Shown piece by piece: positions 17,583-26,375 of a DNA stretch of 64,000 bases. A program made the position numbers and the translations under genes. Positions within the stretch are counted from its first letter, which is position 1. Every line of letters starts with the position of its first letter. The notes under the pieces are model-generated. The model saw only the letters and a list, made by a program, of their open reading frames with translations, had not been told where the DNA came from and made no database searches. The DNA lies in the NCBI GenBank assembly GCA_945869195.1, contig CAMBNV010000003.1:62001-126000 (forward strand). The letters run 5' to 3'. Source of the DNA: Gemmatimonas phototrophica (GTDB lineage Bacteria > Gemmatimonadota > Gemmatimonadetes > Gemmatimonadales > Gemmatimonadaceae).

Positions 17583-18746
17583 GTGAGCGACTATCCACGT
17601 GACCTCGCGTCCCTGCGTTCCCGAGAGTATCCGTGGGAAGCGAACGGCGACGCGATCCACTTTGACCACGCCGCGGTTGGCCCGCTCCCCCAGTGCTCCC
17701 GCGACGCGCTCGATGCGTACGGGCTCAAACGCGCGGAACCCCACCGACTGGGGATGGACGACTTTTCCCCGGTGCTTGATTGCGCGCGCTCGCTCGTCGG
17801 CAGGCTCATCGGCGCCAGCGCCGGGGAGATCGTCCTCACGACGAATACGAGCTGGGGGGTGAATCTGGCCGCCTATGCGCTCCCGCTCGGTCCCGGCGAC
17901 ATCGTGCTCGGTAGTCAGGGGGAGTTCCCTGCGAACGTGTATCCGTGGATGTCCGCGGCAAAGGCGCGCGGCTTCACTTTCGAGCTCCTGCCGCTCCTCG
18001 GCGACTCTCCTGACGTTGCGGCGGTGCTCGCGCGCATCGCGTCCGACTCGCGCGTAAAGGCCGTCGCGCTCTCGTGGGTCTCGTTCTGGAGCGGCGCGCG
18101 TATTGATCTCGGTGTCATTGGGGCCGCCTGCCGGGCGCGCGGTATCTGGTTCGCCGTCGATGCGATTCAGGGGCTTGGTCCGCTCGTCCTCGACGTCCGC
18201 ACCATGCCGGTTGACATACTCTCGTCTGGCGCCCAGAAATGGCTCTGCTCTCCATGGGGCAGTGGCTTCGCCTACATGCGCGAAGCACTCGTGAAGACCC
18301 TCGAGCCGCCGGCCGCCGGTTGGCTCGCCCAGGCGAGCTCGGGAGACTTCGGCCGATTCCTCGACTATGACCCGACGTGGCACAGCGATGCGCGTAAGTT
18401 CGAGGTGGGGACGATCCCGTATCAGGACATTGTCGGCATGAATGCGTCGCTCTCGCTTTTTCTGGAGCTCGGGCCCGCGCGGATCGAGGCGCATGTACGC
18501 GAACTGACGCGCGCGCTGCTCGACTGGGCCCAGAGAGCACCTGGCGTGCGGCTGCTCACCCCGGTGGCGGATGCGCGCCGCGCTGGAATCGTCGCGTTCG
18601 CGACCCTCGACGTTGAGGGTGATTCCGCCAAGCTTCGCGCCGCCAAGGTCACCCACTCCGTGCGAGAGGGCGCAATCCGGCTCGCGCCGCACTTCCACAA
18701 CACGCTCGAGGAAGTGGCGGTCGTCATCGGGGCGATCGGGCGGTAA
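17583..18746 (+). CDS. Class V aminotransferase (cysteine desulfurase/epimerase-like)
   Basis: 387-aa PLP enzyme, GTG start. The PLP lysine is in SSGAQKWLCSPWG (about residue 219), with the preceding WFAVDAIQGLG holding the cofactor-binding Asp and Gln. TNTSWGVNLAAYAL matches the phosphate-binding region. Overall it resembles the isopenicillin-N-epimerase-like branch of NifS-related enzymes. I see no mobile catalytic Cys loop typical of IscS, so cysteine desulfurase activity is uncertain. It lies 36 bp below the acyltransferase gene. Confidence 0.82.
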   Translation: MSDYPRDLASLRSREYPWEANGDAIHFDHAAVGPLPQCSRDALDAYGLKRAEPHRLGMDDFSPVLDCARSLVGRLIGASAGEIVLTTNTSWGVNLAAYALPLGPGDIVLGSQGEFPANVYPWMSAAKARGFTFELLPLLGDSPDVAAVLARIASDSRVKAVALSWVSFWSGARIDLGVIGAACRARGIWFAVDAIQGLGPLVLDVRTMPVDILSSGAQKWLCSPWGSGFAYMREALVKTLEPPAAGWLAQASSGDFGRFLDYDPTWHSDARKFEVGTIPYQDIVGMNASLSLFLELGPARIEAHVRELTRALLDWAQRAPGVRLLTPVADARRAGIVAFATLDVEGDSAKLRAAKVTHSVREGAIRLAPHFHNTLEEVAVVIGAIGR

Positions 18747-18774
18747 GGCCTCGACCCGCGGTTATCTTTCGCCG

Positions 18775-20454
18775 GTGACCGCGCCGACCTCCGCTCCCCC
18801 TCGCTCCCTCGACACGCTCATCGCGCGGCGCCGGACCTTTGCGATCATCTCGCATCCCGACGCCGGTAAGACGACCCTCACCGAGAAGCTCCTGCTCTAC
18901 AGCGGCGCCATCCACCAGGCCGGCGCGGTGAAGGCGCGCAAGTCGCAGCGCCACGCCACGTCTGACTGGATGACGCTCGAGCAGGAACGCGGTATTTCGG
19001 TGACCTCGTCGGTCCTGCAATTCGAGTACGCCGGCTATCAGGTCAACCTGCTCGACACCCCGGGTCACCAAGACTTCGGTGAGGACACGTATCGGACGCT
19101 CGTCGCCGCCGACCGCGCCGTCATGCTGCTCGACAATCGGAAAGGGGTGGAAGAACGCACGCGTCAGCTGTTCGATGTCTGTCGTCGTCGACGCATGCCG
19201 ATTTTCACCGTGGTCAACAAGTGTGACCGCGTCGGAGAGGACCCGCTCAAGATCGTGAGCGATCTCGAGAACGATCTCGGGATCACGGCGGTCGCGGCCC
19301 ACTGGCCGATTCATCAGGACACGGCGGAGCACGGCACCATCTTTGTCGGCGTGTACGATCGTCGGCGCAAGCGCGCCTTTCTGTTCGAGCGCGGTGCGCA
19401 TCATGGCGCGCGGCGCGTCGAGACCGAGACGCTCGATCTCTCTGGTCCCGACGATCACCAGCTGGTGGAGGCGCTCGGTGGCGACGATACGGCGGTCGAT
19501 GCGGTCGCCAAGCTCGCGCACGACATCGAACTGCTCGACGCGGCCGGACACGAGTTCGACGCCAACGCGATCCTTGCTGGAGAGCAGACGCCGGTCTACT
19601 TCGCGTCAGCGATGACCAACTTCGGCGTCGAGCCCTTTCTCGAGGACTTCCTCCCGCTCGCTCCCGCGCCGGTCGCGCGCGAGAGCTCCGCGGGGCCGGT
19701 GTTCCCGGCGCTTCCCGCGTTCACAGGCTTCGTGTTCAAGGTCCAGGCGAACATGGACCCGCGGCATCACGATCGCATCGCTTTCGTGCGCGTCTGCTCC
19801 GGCCGCTACGCCGCCGGTCTCGAAGTCACCCACGTGCGCACGGGGAAGAGCTTCAAACTGTCACCGCCACAGCAGTTCCTTGGGCGCGAGCGCGTCTTTG
19901 CCGAGGAAGCGTTGCCTGGCGATGTCGTCGGGGTGCATGACCGCGGGCTGTTGCGGATCGGTGACACGCTCGCCTCCGCCGATGCACCTCGCTCGGTCGA
20001 CGGGAAGTTGCTCGAGTACGTCGGCATCCCGCGCTTTGCGCCGGAGCACTTCGCGCGCATCCTCTCGAAGGACCCGCTGCGCCGAAAGGCACTCGACAAG
20101 GGACTCCGCGAACTCACCGAAGAAGGTGCGGCGCAGGTATTCTTCGCCGAGTCGCAGATGGGCCCGATCCCGATTGTCGGAGCGGTTGGGCTGCTGCAGT
20201 TCGACGTGATGCTGCACCGACTCGAACATGAGTACGGAGCGCCCTGCTCGCTCGAGAAGCTCCCGTTCCGATACCCGCGTTGGGTCACGGGATCGGCGGC
20301 GGAGATCCAGAAGCTCGGTGAGTCGCAGGATCTATCGCTCCTATATGACGCGAAGAATCATCCCGTGATTCTCTTTCGGGACGAGTGGCGACTGCGCTGG
20401 GCGCTCGAGCGCGCCGAGGGCATCGGGCTCGCCTACCACGAGGCGGCGCCCTAG
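18775..20454 (+). CDS. prfC: Peptide chain release factor 3
   Basis: GTPase that recycles RF1/RF2 from ribosomes after termination. 559 aa from the GTG at 18775. G motifs: ISHPDAGKTTLTEK (G1), DTPGHQDFGEDTYR (G3) and NKCDR (G4). DWMTLEQERGISVTSSV is the switch I region characteristic of RF3. It lies 28 bp after the aminotransferase gene. A longer frame starting at 18571 is a shadow of that gene. Confidence 0.95.
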   Translation: MTAPTSAPPRSLDTLIARRRTFAIISHPDAGKTTLTEKLLLYSGAIHQAGAVKARKSQRHATSDWMTLEQERGISVTSSVLQFEYAGYQVNLLDTPGHQDFGEDTYRTLVAADRAVMLLDNRKGVEERTRQLFDVCRRRRMPIFTVVNKCDRVGEDPLKIVSDLENDLGITAVAAHWPIHQDTAEHGTIFVGVYDRRRKRAFLFERGAHHGARRVETETLDLSGPDDHQLVEALGGDDTAVDAVAKLAHDIELLDAAGHEFDANAILAGEQTPVYFASAMTNFGVEPFLEDFLPLAPAPVARESSAGPVFPALPAFTGFVFKVQANMDPRHHDRIAFVRVCSGRYAAGLEVTHVRTGKSFKLSPPQQFLGRERVFAEEALPGDVVGVHDRGLLRIGDTLASADAPRSVDGKLLEYVGIPRFAPEHFARILSKDPLRRKALDKGLRELTEEGAAQVFFAESQMGPIPIVGAVGLLQFDVMLHRLEHEYGAPCSLEKLPFRYPRWVTGSAAEIQKLGESQDLSLLYDAKNHPVILFRDEWRLRWALERAEGIGLAYHEAAP

Positions 20455-20622
20455 GTCCGTTCGTCCCGGCGTCCCGCGCCGCGCAGGGCGGTTCCAAACC
20501 GTTTCGGCGTCCATTGCGTATTAACGGAAGCTGCATGCTGCCGTCTAACCTCGCCTCAGGGATGCGGCAGTTCGATTCCCTGACACGCGCTGGTTCGTCA
20601 CTCTCCCCCATCGCAATACATC
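20455..20622. other. Intergenic region upstream of the Oar-like receptor
   Basis: 168 bp without a gene. A small inverted repeat (CGGTT-CCA-AACCG, 20489-20501) followed by TTTC could end prfC transcription weakly. The downstream half probably carries the receptor promoter, but no clear boxes stand out. Confidence 0.35.
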
Positions 20623-23600
20623 GTGCCCTTGCACCGCTGCCGTTCACTCTTCGCCGTTATCGCGCTCCTCTTGACCGTCGCGCTTCCTTCGGCGCTCAGC
20701 GCTCAGGATGGCGCCGACATCATCCGTGGTCGCGTTGTCGGCCCAGACGATCAGCCGATTGTCGGCGTGATCGTCACCGCGACTTCCGTGAGCGGCAATG
20801 TGTCGCGCCGGGCGCGCACGGGGCGCGATGGCCGCTTCACCATCGCGTTTCCGGGCGGTGAGGGCGACTACTTTCTCAGCTATCAGGCCATTGGCTTCGG
20901 ACCGCGTCGATTTCAGGTGAAACGGACCGCCGACCAGGATATCCTCGTCGCCGATGCCAAGCTCGTCATGGCGTCGCAGAGCCTCGACACCGTGCAGATC
21001 ACCACTGACGGCGACCGGGCCCGCGTGAATCGCAATGACGCCGCTAGCGACATCTCTGGCACCGAACGTTCCGTCAGCATGAGCGGGCTCTCGGCAGAAC
21101 AGCAGGGTGATCTTGCGGCGATGGCGGCCTCGCTTCCGGGCGTGATGTTCATGCCAGGCGCCGACGGCGATCCGTCGGGCTTCTCCGTGCTTGGCCTCGC
21201 GTCGGACCAGAACTCGACGACACTCAACGGCCTCAACTCCAGCGCCTCCAACCTCCCGCGCGACGCGGCGGTCTCGAGCTCGCTCGTGAGCACACCGTAC
21301 GACGTCTCCCGGGGCGGGTTTAGCGGCGGGCAGTTCAACGTACGGAGTCGCTCTGGTTCGAACTTCCAGTCGCGTTCGATGAGCCTCAATACCGATTCGC
21401 CCACGCTGCAATGGACCGACCCGGCGGGCCGAGCGCTCGCCCAGGAGTACTCGAACCTCTCCTTCGGTGGCTCGGCGAGCGGACCGATGAAGATCGACGA
21501 GGCCTTCTACAGTCTGTCGTATCAGGTCGGTCGTCGTGCGAACGATCTGCAGACCCTGCTCTCGACCAGCCCCCTCGGTCTACAGGCCTCGGGCATCGCG
21601 CAGGACTCCGTGCAGCGGCTCCTAAACATCCTGCAGGCGGCGACCGTGCCGGTGAACGTCGCCGGCCTTCCGAGCGATCGGAACAACGATCAGCTCCTCG
21701 TCTTCGGCGCGTTCGATTTTGCGCCGCCGTCGTCCCTCTCGGGCCAGGCGTTGAATCTCTCGTTCAACGGCAACCTCTCCAAGCAAACCCCCGCGACGAG
21801 CCTGACGAGCGCGATGCCATCCTACTCTGGCGATCGGACCACCGGCAGCGGCGGCGCCCAGCTTAAGCACACTGGCTTCGTGGGGATCTTCCTCAGCGAG
21901 ACCAACCTCGGCTTCAGCCTGTCGCGGAACACCACCGATCCCTATCTGACGCTGTCGAGCGGCGCGGTGCTCGTGAACTCCACCTTTGCTGACGGCACGA
22001 ACGGCGTGCGCACGATCAACTTCGGTGGCAACCCGAACCTCGACACGGAAAATACGTCCCGCAACGTCGCGTTTAACAATCTCCTGTCGTGGTTCAGCGA
22101 GAATAACCGCCACCGCCTCAAGCTCACGAGCGAAATCCGGCTCGATGGCTACTCCGCTGAACAGAACGCGAACAACCTTGGCACCTTCCGGTTCAACTCG
22201 CTTGCAGATCTCGAGAACAGGGTCCCGTCATCGTTCACGCGCTCGCTCGTCCCACGCATTCGCGAGGCGAGTCAGTGGGTCGCCGGGACGTCGCTCGGCG
22301 ACTCGTGGCGGATTAATCCGAGCCTCCAGGTGCAGTACGGGGTGCGCGTGGACGCGAATCAGTTCATCGACCGGCCGGAGCTCAATCCGGCTGTCGAATC
22401 GACCTTCGGTGTGCGCAACGATGTCCTGCCAAACCAGGTGCTCGTCAGTCCGCGCCTCGGCTTCTCGTGGACCTATGGGCAGGCGCCGGAGATCCCGGGC
22501 TTCGACGGTGCGCTGCGCGGTCCTCGCGCCGTCGTCCGTGGTGGCGTCGGCGTCTTCCAGAACGCCCCGGGCACGCAGCTCACCGGTAACTCCCTCGACA
22601 ACACTGGTCTCGCGTCGGGGGTGCAGAACATCGCGTGCGTCGGAGCGGCCGCACCCATTCCTGACTGGGTGACGTACGGCGTCGATGCGTCGCAGATCCC
22701 CGTCCTCTGCGCGAACGGCACCGGCGGCACGGTCTTCTCAAACACAACACCCAACGTCTCGCTCTTTGCGAGGGACTACCGAGCGCAGCGGTCGCTCCGC
22801 TCCAACCTGCAATGGAACGGCCCTATCCTCGACAACCGCTTCGCGGCGACGCTCGAGGTCACCTACTCGCTCAACCAGAGCCAGCCGAGCGCCGTCGACC
22901 TCAACTTCAGTGGGCTCCAGCGCTTTGCGCTGCCGCTGGAGGCCGGGCGTCCGGTCTACGTCCAGCCGACGAGCATCGTGCCCCTGAACGGTGCGATCGC
23001 ACCCGGTGACAACCGGCTCTCCGCGGGCTTCGCGCGCGTGACGCAACAGGTCTCCGACCTGGACGGGATGAGCCGGCAGGTCTCGCTCCGCATCTCGCCG
23101 ACGCGGTTCAGCACCGGGCTCACCTGGAGCACCGCCTACGTCTACTCGAACAACCGCGAGCAGGTGCGCGGCTTTCAAAACACCGCCGGGAATCCACTTC
23201 TCGTGGAGTGGGCCCGCAGCTCGCTCGACACCCGCCATCAGATCAGCTACAACGTCGGCTACAACTTCTTCGACGTGGTGCGCGTGAACTGGTCGGGGGC
23301 ATTCCGCTCCGGCAGTCCGTACACGCCCGTCGTCTCCGGCGACGTGAACGGTGACGGCTACTCGAATGATCGCGCCTTCATCTTCGACCCGGCCACGGTC
23401 GCCGATCCGGCGGTCGCGAGCGCGATGCAGTCGCTCCTGGCGAGCACCAGCGGGCAGGCGAGGGACTGCCTCCAATCCCAGTTTGGACGGATCGCCACCC
23501 GCAACAGCTGCGAAGGCCCCTGGACGCAGTCGGCGGTGCTCTCGATGTCGTTCAATCCGCTCAAGCTCCGCCTGCCCCAGCGCGCGACGCTTTCAGTGAA

Positions 23601-24366
23601 CATCGCCAATCCGCTCGGCGCGGCCGACCTGATCCTCCACGGAGAGGACAACATCCGTGGCTGGGGACAGTCGCCCTTCGCCGACCCGGCGCTCCTCTAC
23701 GTCCGCGGCTTCAATACTGGCGCGCAGACCTTCCGGTACGACGTGAACCAACGCTTCGGCAACGTGAGTCCGCAGCTGTCGGCGATTCGTGCCCCGGTCG
23801 CGGTCACCGTGCAGATGCGCTTCGACATCGGGCCGACGCGCGAACGGCAGATGTTGATCCAGGGGCTCGATCGCGGCCGCAGCACCACGGGCAGCAAGGC
23901 GCAGGTGGCGCAACTGCGCGGCCAGTACGGCAACGCCGGGCTGCCGAACCCGATGGCGACGATCCTGCGCCAGGCCGACACACTCAAGCTCACGTCGCCG
24001 CAGGCCGATACGCTCGCGACGATGAATCGCTGGTACCTCATTCGGCTCGACTCGATCTGGGCACCGGTCGTGAAAGAGCTCGCCGCGTTGCCCGACAACT
24101 ATGACCGCGAAAGCGTGTACCAGAAGTACACGACGGCGCGTCAGGGCTCGGTTGACCTGCTGGTGCGCCTCGCGCCGCGAATGAATGGACTCCTCTCGAA
24201 GGAACAGAAGCGCAAGCTGCCGGCCTTCATTGCCAGCTACCTCGACCTCCGCTACCTCGCCTCGATCCGCAACGGCACGGCGGGCTCGGGCTTCGGCCTC
24301 CCTGGTGGCTTTACTCCGGGAGCGATGGGTGGTGGTGGCCGTACTATCGAGATCCGGCGACAGTAG
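20623..24366 (+). CDS. Oar-like TonB-dependent-type outer-membrane receptor with C-terminal LTxxQ-like extension
   Basis: 1247 aa, GTG start. Signal peptide to about residue 27 (ALSAQ), then a carboxypeptidase-regulatory-like beta-sandwich (about 33-115: IIRGRVVGPDDQPIVGV ... GRDGRFTI), a plug-like region (about 150-250) and a large barrel to about residue 1075 (last strand VAVTVQMRFDIG). Such proteins import large substrates or organise the outer membrane; the ligand is unknown. Residues about 1076-1247 form an extra helical segment with LTSPQ near 1123 and LLSKEQ near 1190, recalling Spy/CpxP LTxxQ motifs, and a Gly-rich end. No tonB/exbBD is in the window. Confidence 0.85.
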   Translation: MPLHRCRSLFAVIALLLTVALPSALSAQDGADIIRGRVVGPDDQPIVGVIVTATSVSGNVSRRARTGRDGRFTIAFPGGEGDYFLSYQAIGFGPRRFQVKRTADQDILVADAKLVMASQSLDTVQITTDGDRARVNRNDAASDISGTERSVSMSGLSAEQQGDLAAMAASLPGVMFMPGADGDPSGFSVLGLASDQNSTTLNGLNSSASNLPRDAAVSSSLVSTPYDVSRGGFSGGQFNVRSRSGSNFQSRSMSLNTDSPTLQWTDPAGRALAQEYSNLSFGGSASGPMKIDEAFYSLSYQVGRRANDLQTLLSTSPLGLQASGIAQDSVQRLLNILQAATVPVNVAGLPSDRNNDQLLVFGAFDFAPPSSLSGQALNLSFNGNLSKQTPATSLTSAMPSYSGDRTTGSGGAQLKHTGFVGIFLSETNLGFSLSRNTTDPYLTLSSGAVLVNSTFADGTNGVRTINFGGNPNLDTENTSRNVAFNNLLSWFSENNRHRLKLTSEIRLDGYSAEQNANNLGTFRFNSLADLENRVPSSFTRSLVPRIREASQWVAGTSLGDSWRINPSLQVQYGVRVDANQFIDRPELNPAVESTFGVRNDVLPNQVLVSPRLGFSWTYGQAPEIPGFDGALRGPRAVVRGGVGVFQNAPGTQLTGNSLDNTGLASGVQNIACVGAAAPIPDWVTYGVDASQIPVLCANGTGGTVFSNTTPNVSLFARDYRAQRSLRSNLQWNGPILDNRFAATLEVTYSLNQSQPSAVDLNFSGLQRFALPLEAGRPVYVQPTSIVPLNGAIAPGDNRLSAGFARVTQQVSDLDGMSRQVSLRISPTRFSTGLTWSTAYVYSNNREQVRGFQNTAGNPLLVEWARSSLDTRHQISYNVGYNFFDVVRVNWSGAFRSGSPYTPVVSGDVNGDGYSNDRAFIFDPATVADPAVASAMQSLLASTSGQARDCLQSQFGRIATRNSCEGPWTQSAVLSMSFNPLKLRLPQRATLSVNIANPLGAADLILHGEDNIRGWGQSPFADPALLYVRGFNTGAQTFRYDVNQRFGNVSPQLSAIRAPVAVTVQMRFDIGPTRERQMLIQGLDRGRSTTGSKAQVAQLRGQYGNAGLPNPMATILRQADTLKLTSPQADTLATMNRWYLIRLDSIWAPVVKELAALPDNYDRESVYQKYTTARQGSVDLLVRLAPRMNGLLSKEQKRKLPAFIASYLDLRYLASIRNGTAGSGFGLPGGFTPGAMGGGGRTIEIRRQ

Positions 24367-24446
24367 GGGATCACCGCGGGAGATCACTGCAGGATCGGCC
24401 ATTCGCATTCGCACGCCAGACCGTAGACCCTACCCAGGACCATCCG

Positions 24447-25913
24447 ATGTCTCGTCACCGCTCTTCATTCGTCCCAGCCCTCCTTGGTGCGTTGCTCGCA
24501 CTCCCGCTCGGTGCGCAGCAGACAAAGCTCCCACCCGTGCGTACGCTGCCGGCCATTACGGCGCGCTCCACCGAGGCGCTCGCGGCGGTTGCGACCGCGG
24601 TGCCGCTTCCGGGTGGCAGGGTGCTTGTCAACGACATCCTCGGCCGCCGCGTGCTCCTCCTGGACTCGATGCTTGTCCAGCTGGCGACCGTTGCCGACAC
24701 CACCAGTGCGACCGCGAACGCCTACGGCCAGCGCGGCGCGGGCCTCATTGGGTACAACGGCGATTCGGCGCTGTTCATCGATCCGGTCTCGCTCTCGATG
24801 ATCGTGATCAATCCCGCCGGTGAGCTCACGACCGTTCGCGCGGTGCCGCGCGCCAACGAGATCTCATTCCTTGTCGGCGGTCCAAACGGGCGCCCGGGTT
24901 TCGATCCGCGCGGCCGCCTCTACTATCGTGGGCAGGCGAGGCCGCGCCAGCCAGCCGCTGGGGTGGGCGGTGCGCGTGGCGCTCGCGCTGGCATCAACCT
25001 CCCGGGTGGCGGGACCTTCGCCCTCCCGGAGCAGCCCGACTCTGCACCCGTGGTCCGTGTCGACCTCGCGACGCGTCTGCTCGACACCGTGGCGACCTTC
25101 AAGATCCCGAAGATCGAGATCAAGGTCACTCAGGGTGTGGACGGTCGCATGAACATTCAGACCGCGATGAATCCGATGCCCGTCACCGATGACTGGGCGG
25201 TTCTCAGCGACGGCACGATTGCGGTCGTCCGTGGGCACGACTTCCATGTCGATTGGATCGCGCCCGACGGCAAGCTGACTTCGTCACCGAAGCTTCCGTA
25301 CGAATGGCAGCGCCTCTCCGACGAGGATAAACAGCTCGTCGTCGACAGCGCGCGCGCCGCGATCGAGAAGCAGCGTGCTGAAGCACAGCGCCTCGTTGAT
25401 GGGGCTGGTGGTGCTGCAGCGTTTGTGCAGGGGATGCAGGGGGGCGGTGGCGAGCGAATGATGGTGTTCGGCATGGGCGGCGGAGAACCGCCGCAGCGTG
25501 GCGCCGCGGCGCCGATGGCGGGTGGAGCGGCCGCAGGCGGGCCGCGCGGCGGTGGACAGGGCGGTGGACAGGGGGGTGGACAGGGGGGCGGACAGGGCGG
25601 CGGGCCCGGCGGTGGCTTTCGCATTCCCAACGTCGACATGATCCCCGCGAACGAGCTCCCCGACTATCGTCCGCCCTTCACGCAGCAGTCGGCGCTGGGC
25701 GATCTGGAGGGGAATCTCTGGGTGCGCACCACGGCGCCGTCGCAGAATGGCGGCCCGCTCTACTACGTGATCAACCGCAATAATGAAATCATCGATCGGA
25801 TCGAGCTGCCGCAGGGTCGTATCCTCGCGGGCTTCGGGAAAGGGGGGCTGATCTACCTCGGGTTCCGCGATGCCGAGTCAAAGGCCTACCTCGAGGTCAC
25901 CCGCTGGAAGTGA
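24447..25913 (+). CDS. Secreted propeller-like protein with Gly-Gly-Gly-Gln repeats
   Basis: 488 aa with a signal peptide (cleaved near LGAQQ). The chain reads as repeating short strands such as GGRVLVNDILGRRVLLLD and GNLWVRTT, like a six-bladed propeller of the NHL/TolB type, which I infer rather than recognise. Between about residues 330 and 390 lies a low-complexity insertion rich in Gly, Ala and Gln, with four GGGQ repeats from a 12-bp DNA repeat. It starts 80 bp after the receptor gene and is followed by a good terminator, so the two probably form one operon. Confidence 0.7.
   Translation: MSRHRSSFVPALLGALLALPLGAQQTKLPPVRTLPAITARSTEALAAVATAVPLPGGRVLVNDILGRRVLLLDSMLVQLATVADTTSATANAYGQRGAGLIGYNGDSALFIDPVSLSMIVINPAGELTTVRAVPRANEISFLVGGPNGRPGFDPRGRLYYRGQARPRQPAAGVGGARGARAGINLPGGGTFALPEQPDSAPVVRVDLATRLLDTVATFKIPKIEIKVTQGVDGRMNIQTAMNPMPVTDDWAVLSDGTIAVVRGHDFHVDWIAPDGKLTSSPKLPYEWQRLSDEDKQLVVDSARAAIEKQRAEAQRLVDGAGGAAAFVQGMQGGGGERMMVFGMGGGEPPQRGAAAPMAGGAAAGGPRGGGQGGGQGGGQGGGQGGGPGGGFRIPNVDMIPANELPDYRPPFTQQSALGDLEGNLWVRTTAPSQNGGPLYYVINRNNEIIDRIELPQGRILAGFGKGGLIYLGFRDAESKAYLEVTRWK
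25548..25595 (+). repeat. 12-bp tandem repeat, four units, in frame
   Basis: Four near-identical copies of GGCGGTGGACAG, each encoding Gly-Gly-Gly-Gln, followed by a degenerate fifth (GGCGGCGGGCCC). Because the unit is a multiple of three, copy-number change would lengthen or shorten the linker without breaking the frame. Confidence 0.9.
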
Positions 25914-25945
25914 TCGCACCTGGTCGGCGGTTGGCGAGAGCAGAG

Positions 25946-25985
25946 ACACGCCCGAGACCTCTGGTCCGGGCGTGTTCTTTTATTT
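25946..25985 (+). terminator. Rho-independent terminator after the secreted propeller-like gene
   Basis: Stem ACACGCCCG (25946-25954) pairs with CGGGCGTGT (25967-25975); the inner part GACC/GGTC extends it with one bulged A and a TCT loop. It is followed by TTCTTTTATTT. Lies 33 bp after the stop codon and insulates the feo operon from read-through. Confidence 0.9.
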
Positions 25986-26009
25986 ACAACATTTTCTATC
26001 GCCTTTCCC

Positions 26010-26038
26010 TTGCCTGAGCCTCCTGCCGTAAATACACT
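26010..26038 (+). promoter_or_regulatory. Probable sigma-70-type promoter of feoAB
   Basis: TTGCCT at 26010-26015 and TACACT at 26033-26038 with a 17-bp spacer. Predicted start near 26045 places a Fur-box-like palindrome directly over the initiation region, the usual layout for iron repression. Box matches are partial, so this is an inference from position and spacing. Confidence 0.5.
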
Positions 26039-26050
26039 ACGTTGTAGAAC

Positions 26051-26069
26051 ATTGAGAACCATTCTCAAT
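26051..26069 (+). promoter_or_regulatory. Fur-box-like operator upstream of feoA
   Basis: ATTGAGAA-CCA-TTCTCAAT, a perfect 8-bp inverted repeat with a 3-bp centre. The core TGAGAACCATTCTCA matches the 7-1-7 form of the Fur box (TGATAATNATTATCA-type, with the common G/C variant). It lies about 35 bp before feoA and just below the predicted -10 box. Iron-dependent repression by Fur is expected; no fur gene is in the window. Confidence 0.8.
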
Positions 26070-26104
26070 CGTCTACTGGCCCCCGATTTGGCAAGCTGCC
26101 ACTC

Positions 26105-26374
26105 ATGACCGTCCCGAACCCCCGCGAACTCGCTGTCTGCACCTGTCCCCTCGTCGACTCCGAGATGGGGCGTCAGGCGACGGTCGTGGCGATCGCCTGT
26201 GGGGATCACGACGCGTGTCGGCTGCGGGCGATGGGTGTCTATGAGGGCGCCACGGTCTCCGTGATCGGAAAACGCCACTGCCTGCTCGTCGATGTGCGTG
26301 GCACGCGACTCGCGCTTGGGGCCGCGCTCGCCGAGGGCATCACGGTGCGGCCGCAGGAACGCGCCGCGCACTGA
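26105..26374 (+). CDS. feoA: Ferrous iron transport protein A
   Basis: Small cytosolic SH3-like protein that assists FeoB. The 89 aa show the family pattern: ARxRAMGVYEGATVSVIGKRH-like core (visible as CRLRAMGVYEGATVSVIG) and a final LGAALAEGITVRP strand. An N-terminal extension with two cysteines (AVCTCPL) is present. It is followed by feoB after one base, and preceded by a Fur-box-like site. Confidence 0.92.
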   Translation: MTVPNPRELAVCTCPLVDSEMGRQATVVAIACGDHDACRLRAMGVYEGATVSVIGKRHCLLVDVRGTRLALGAALAEGITVRPQERAAH

Positions 26375-26375
26375 C

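Noticed and set aside
16683-18698. 671-codon open frame on the minus strand opposite the acyltransferase and aminotransferase genes
   Set aside because: The plus-strand genes have full family motifs; the antisense frame is a by-product of high GC content and has none.
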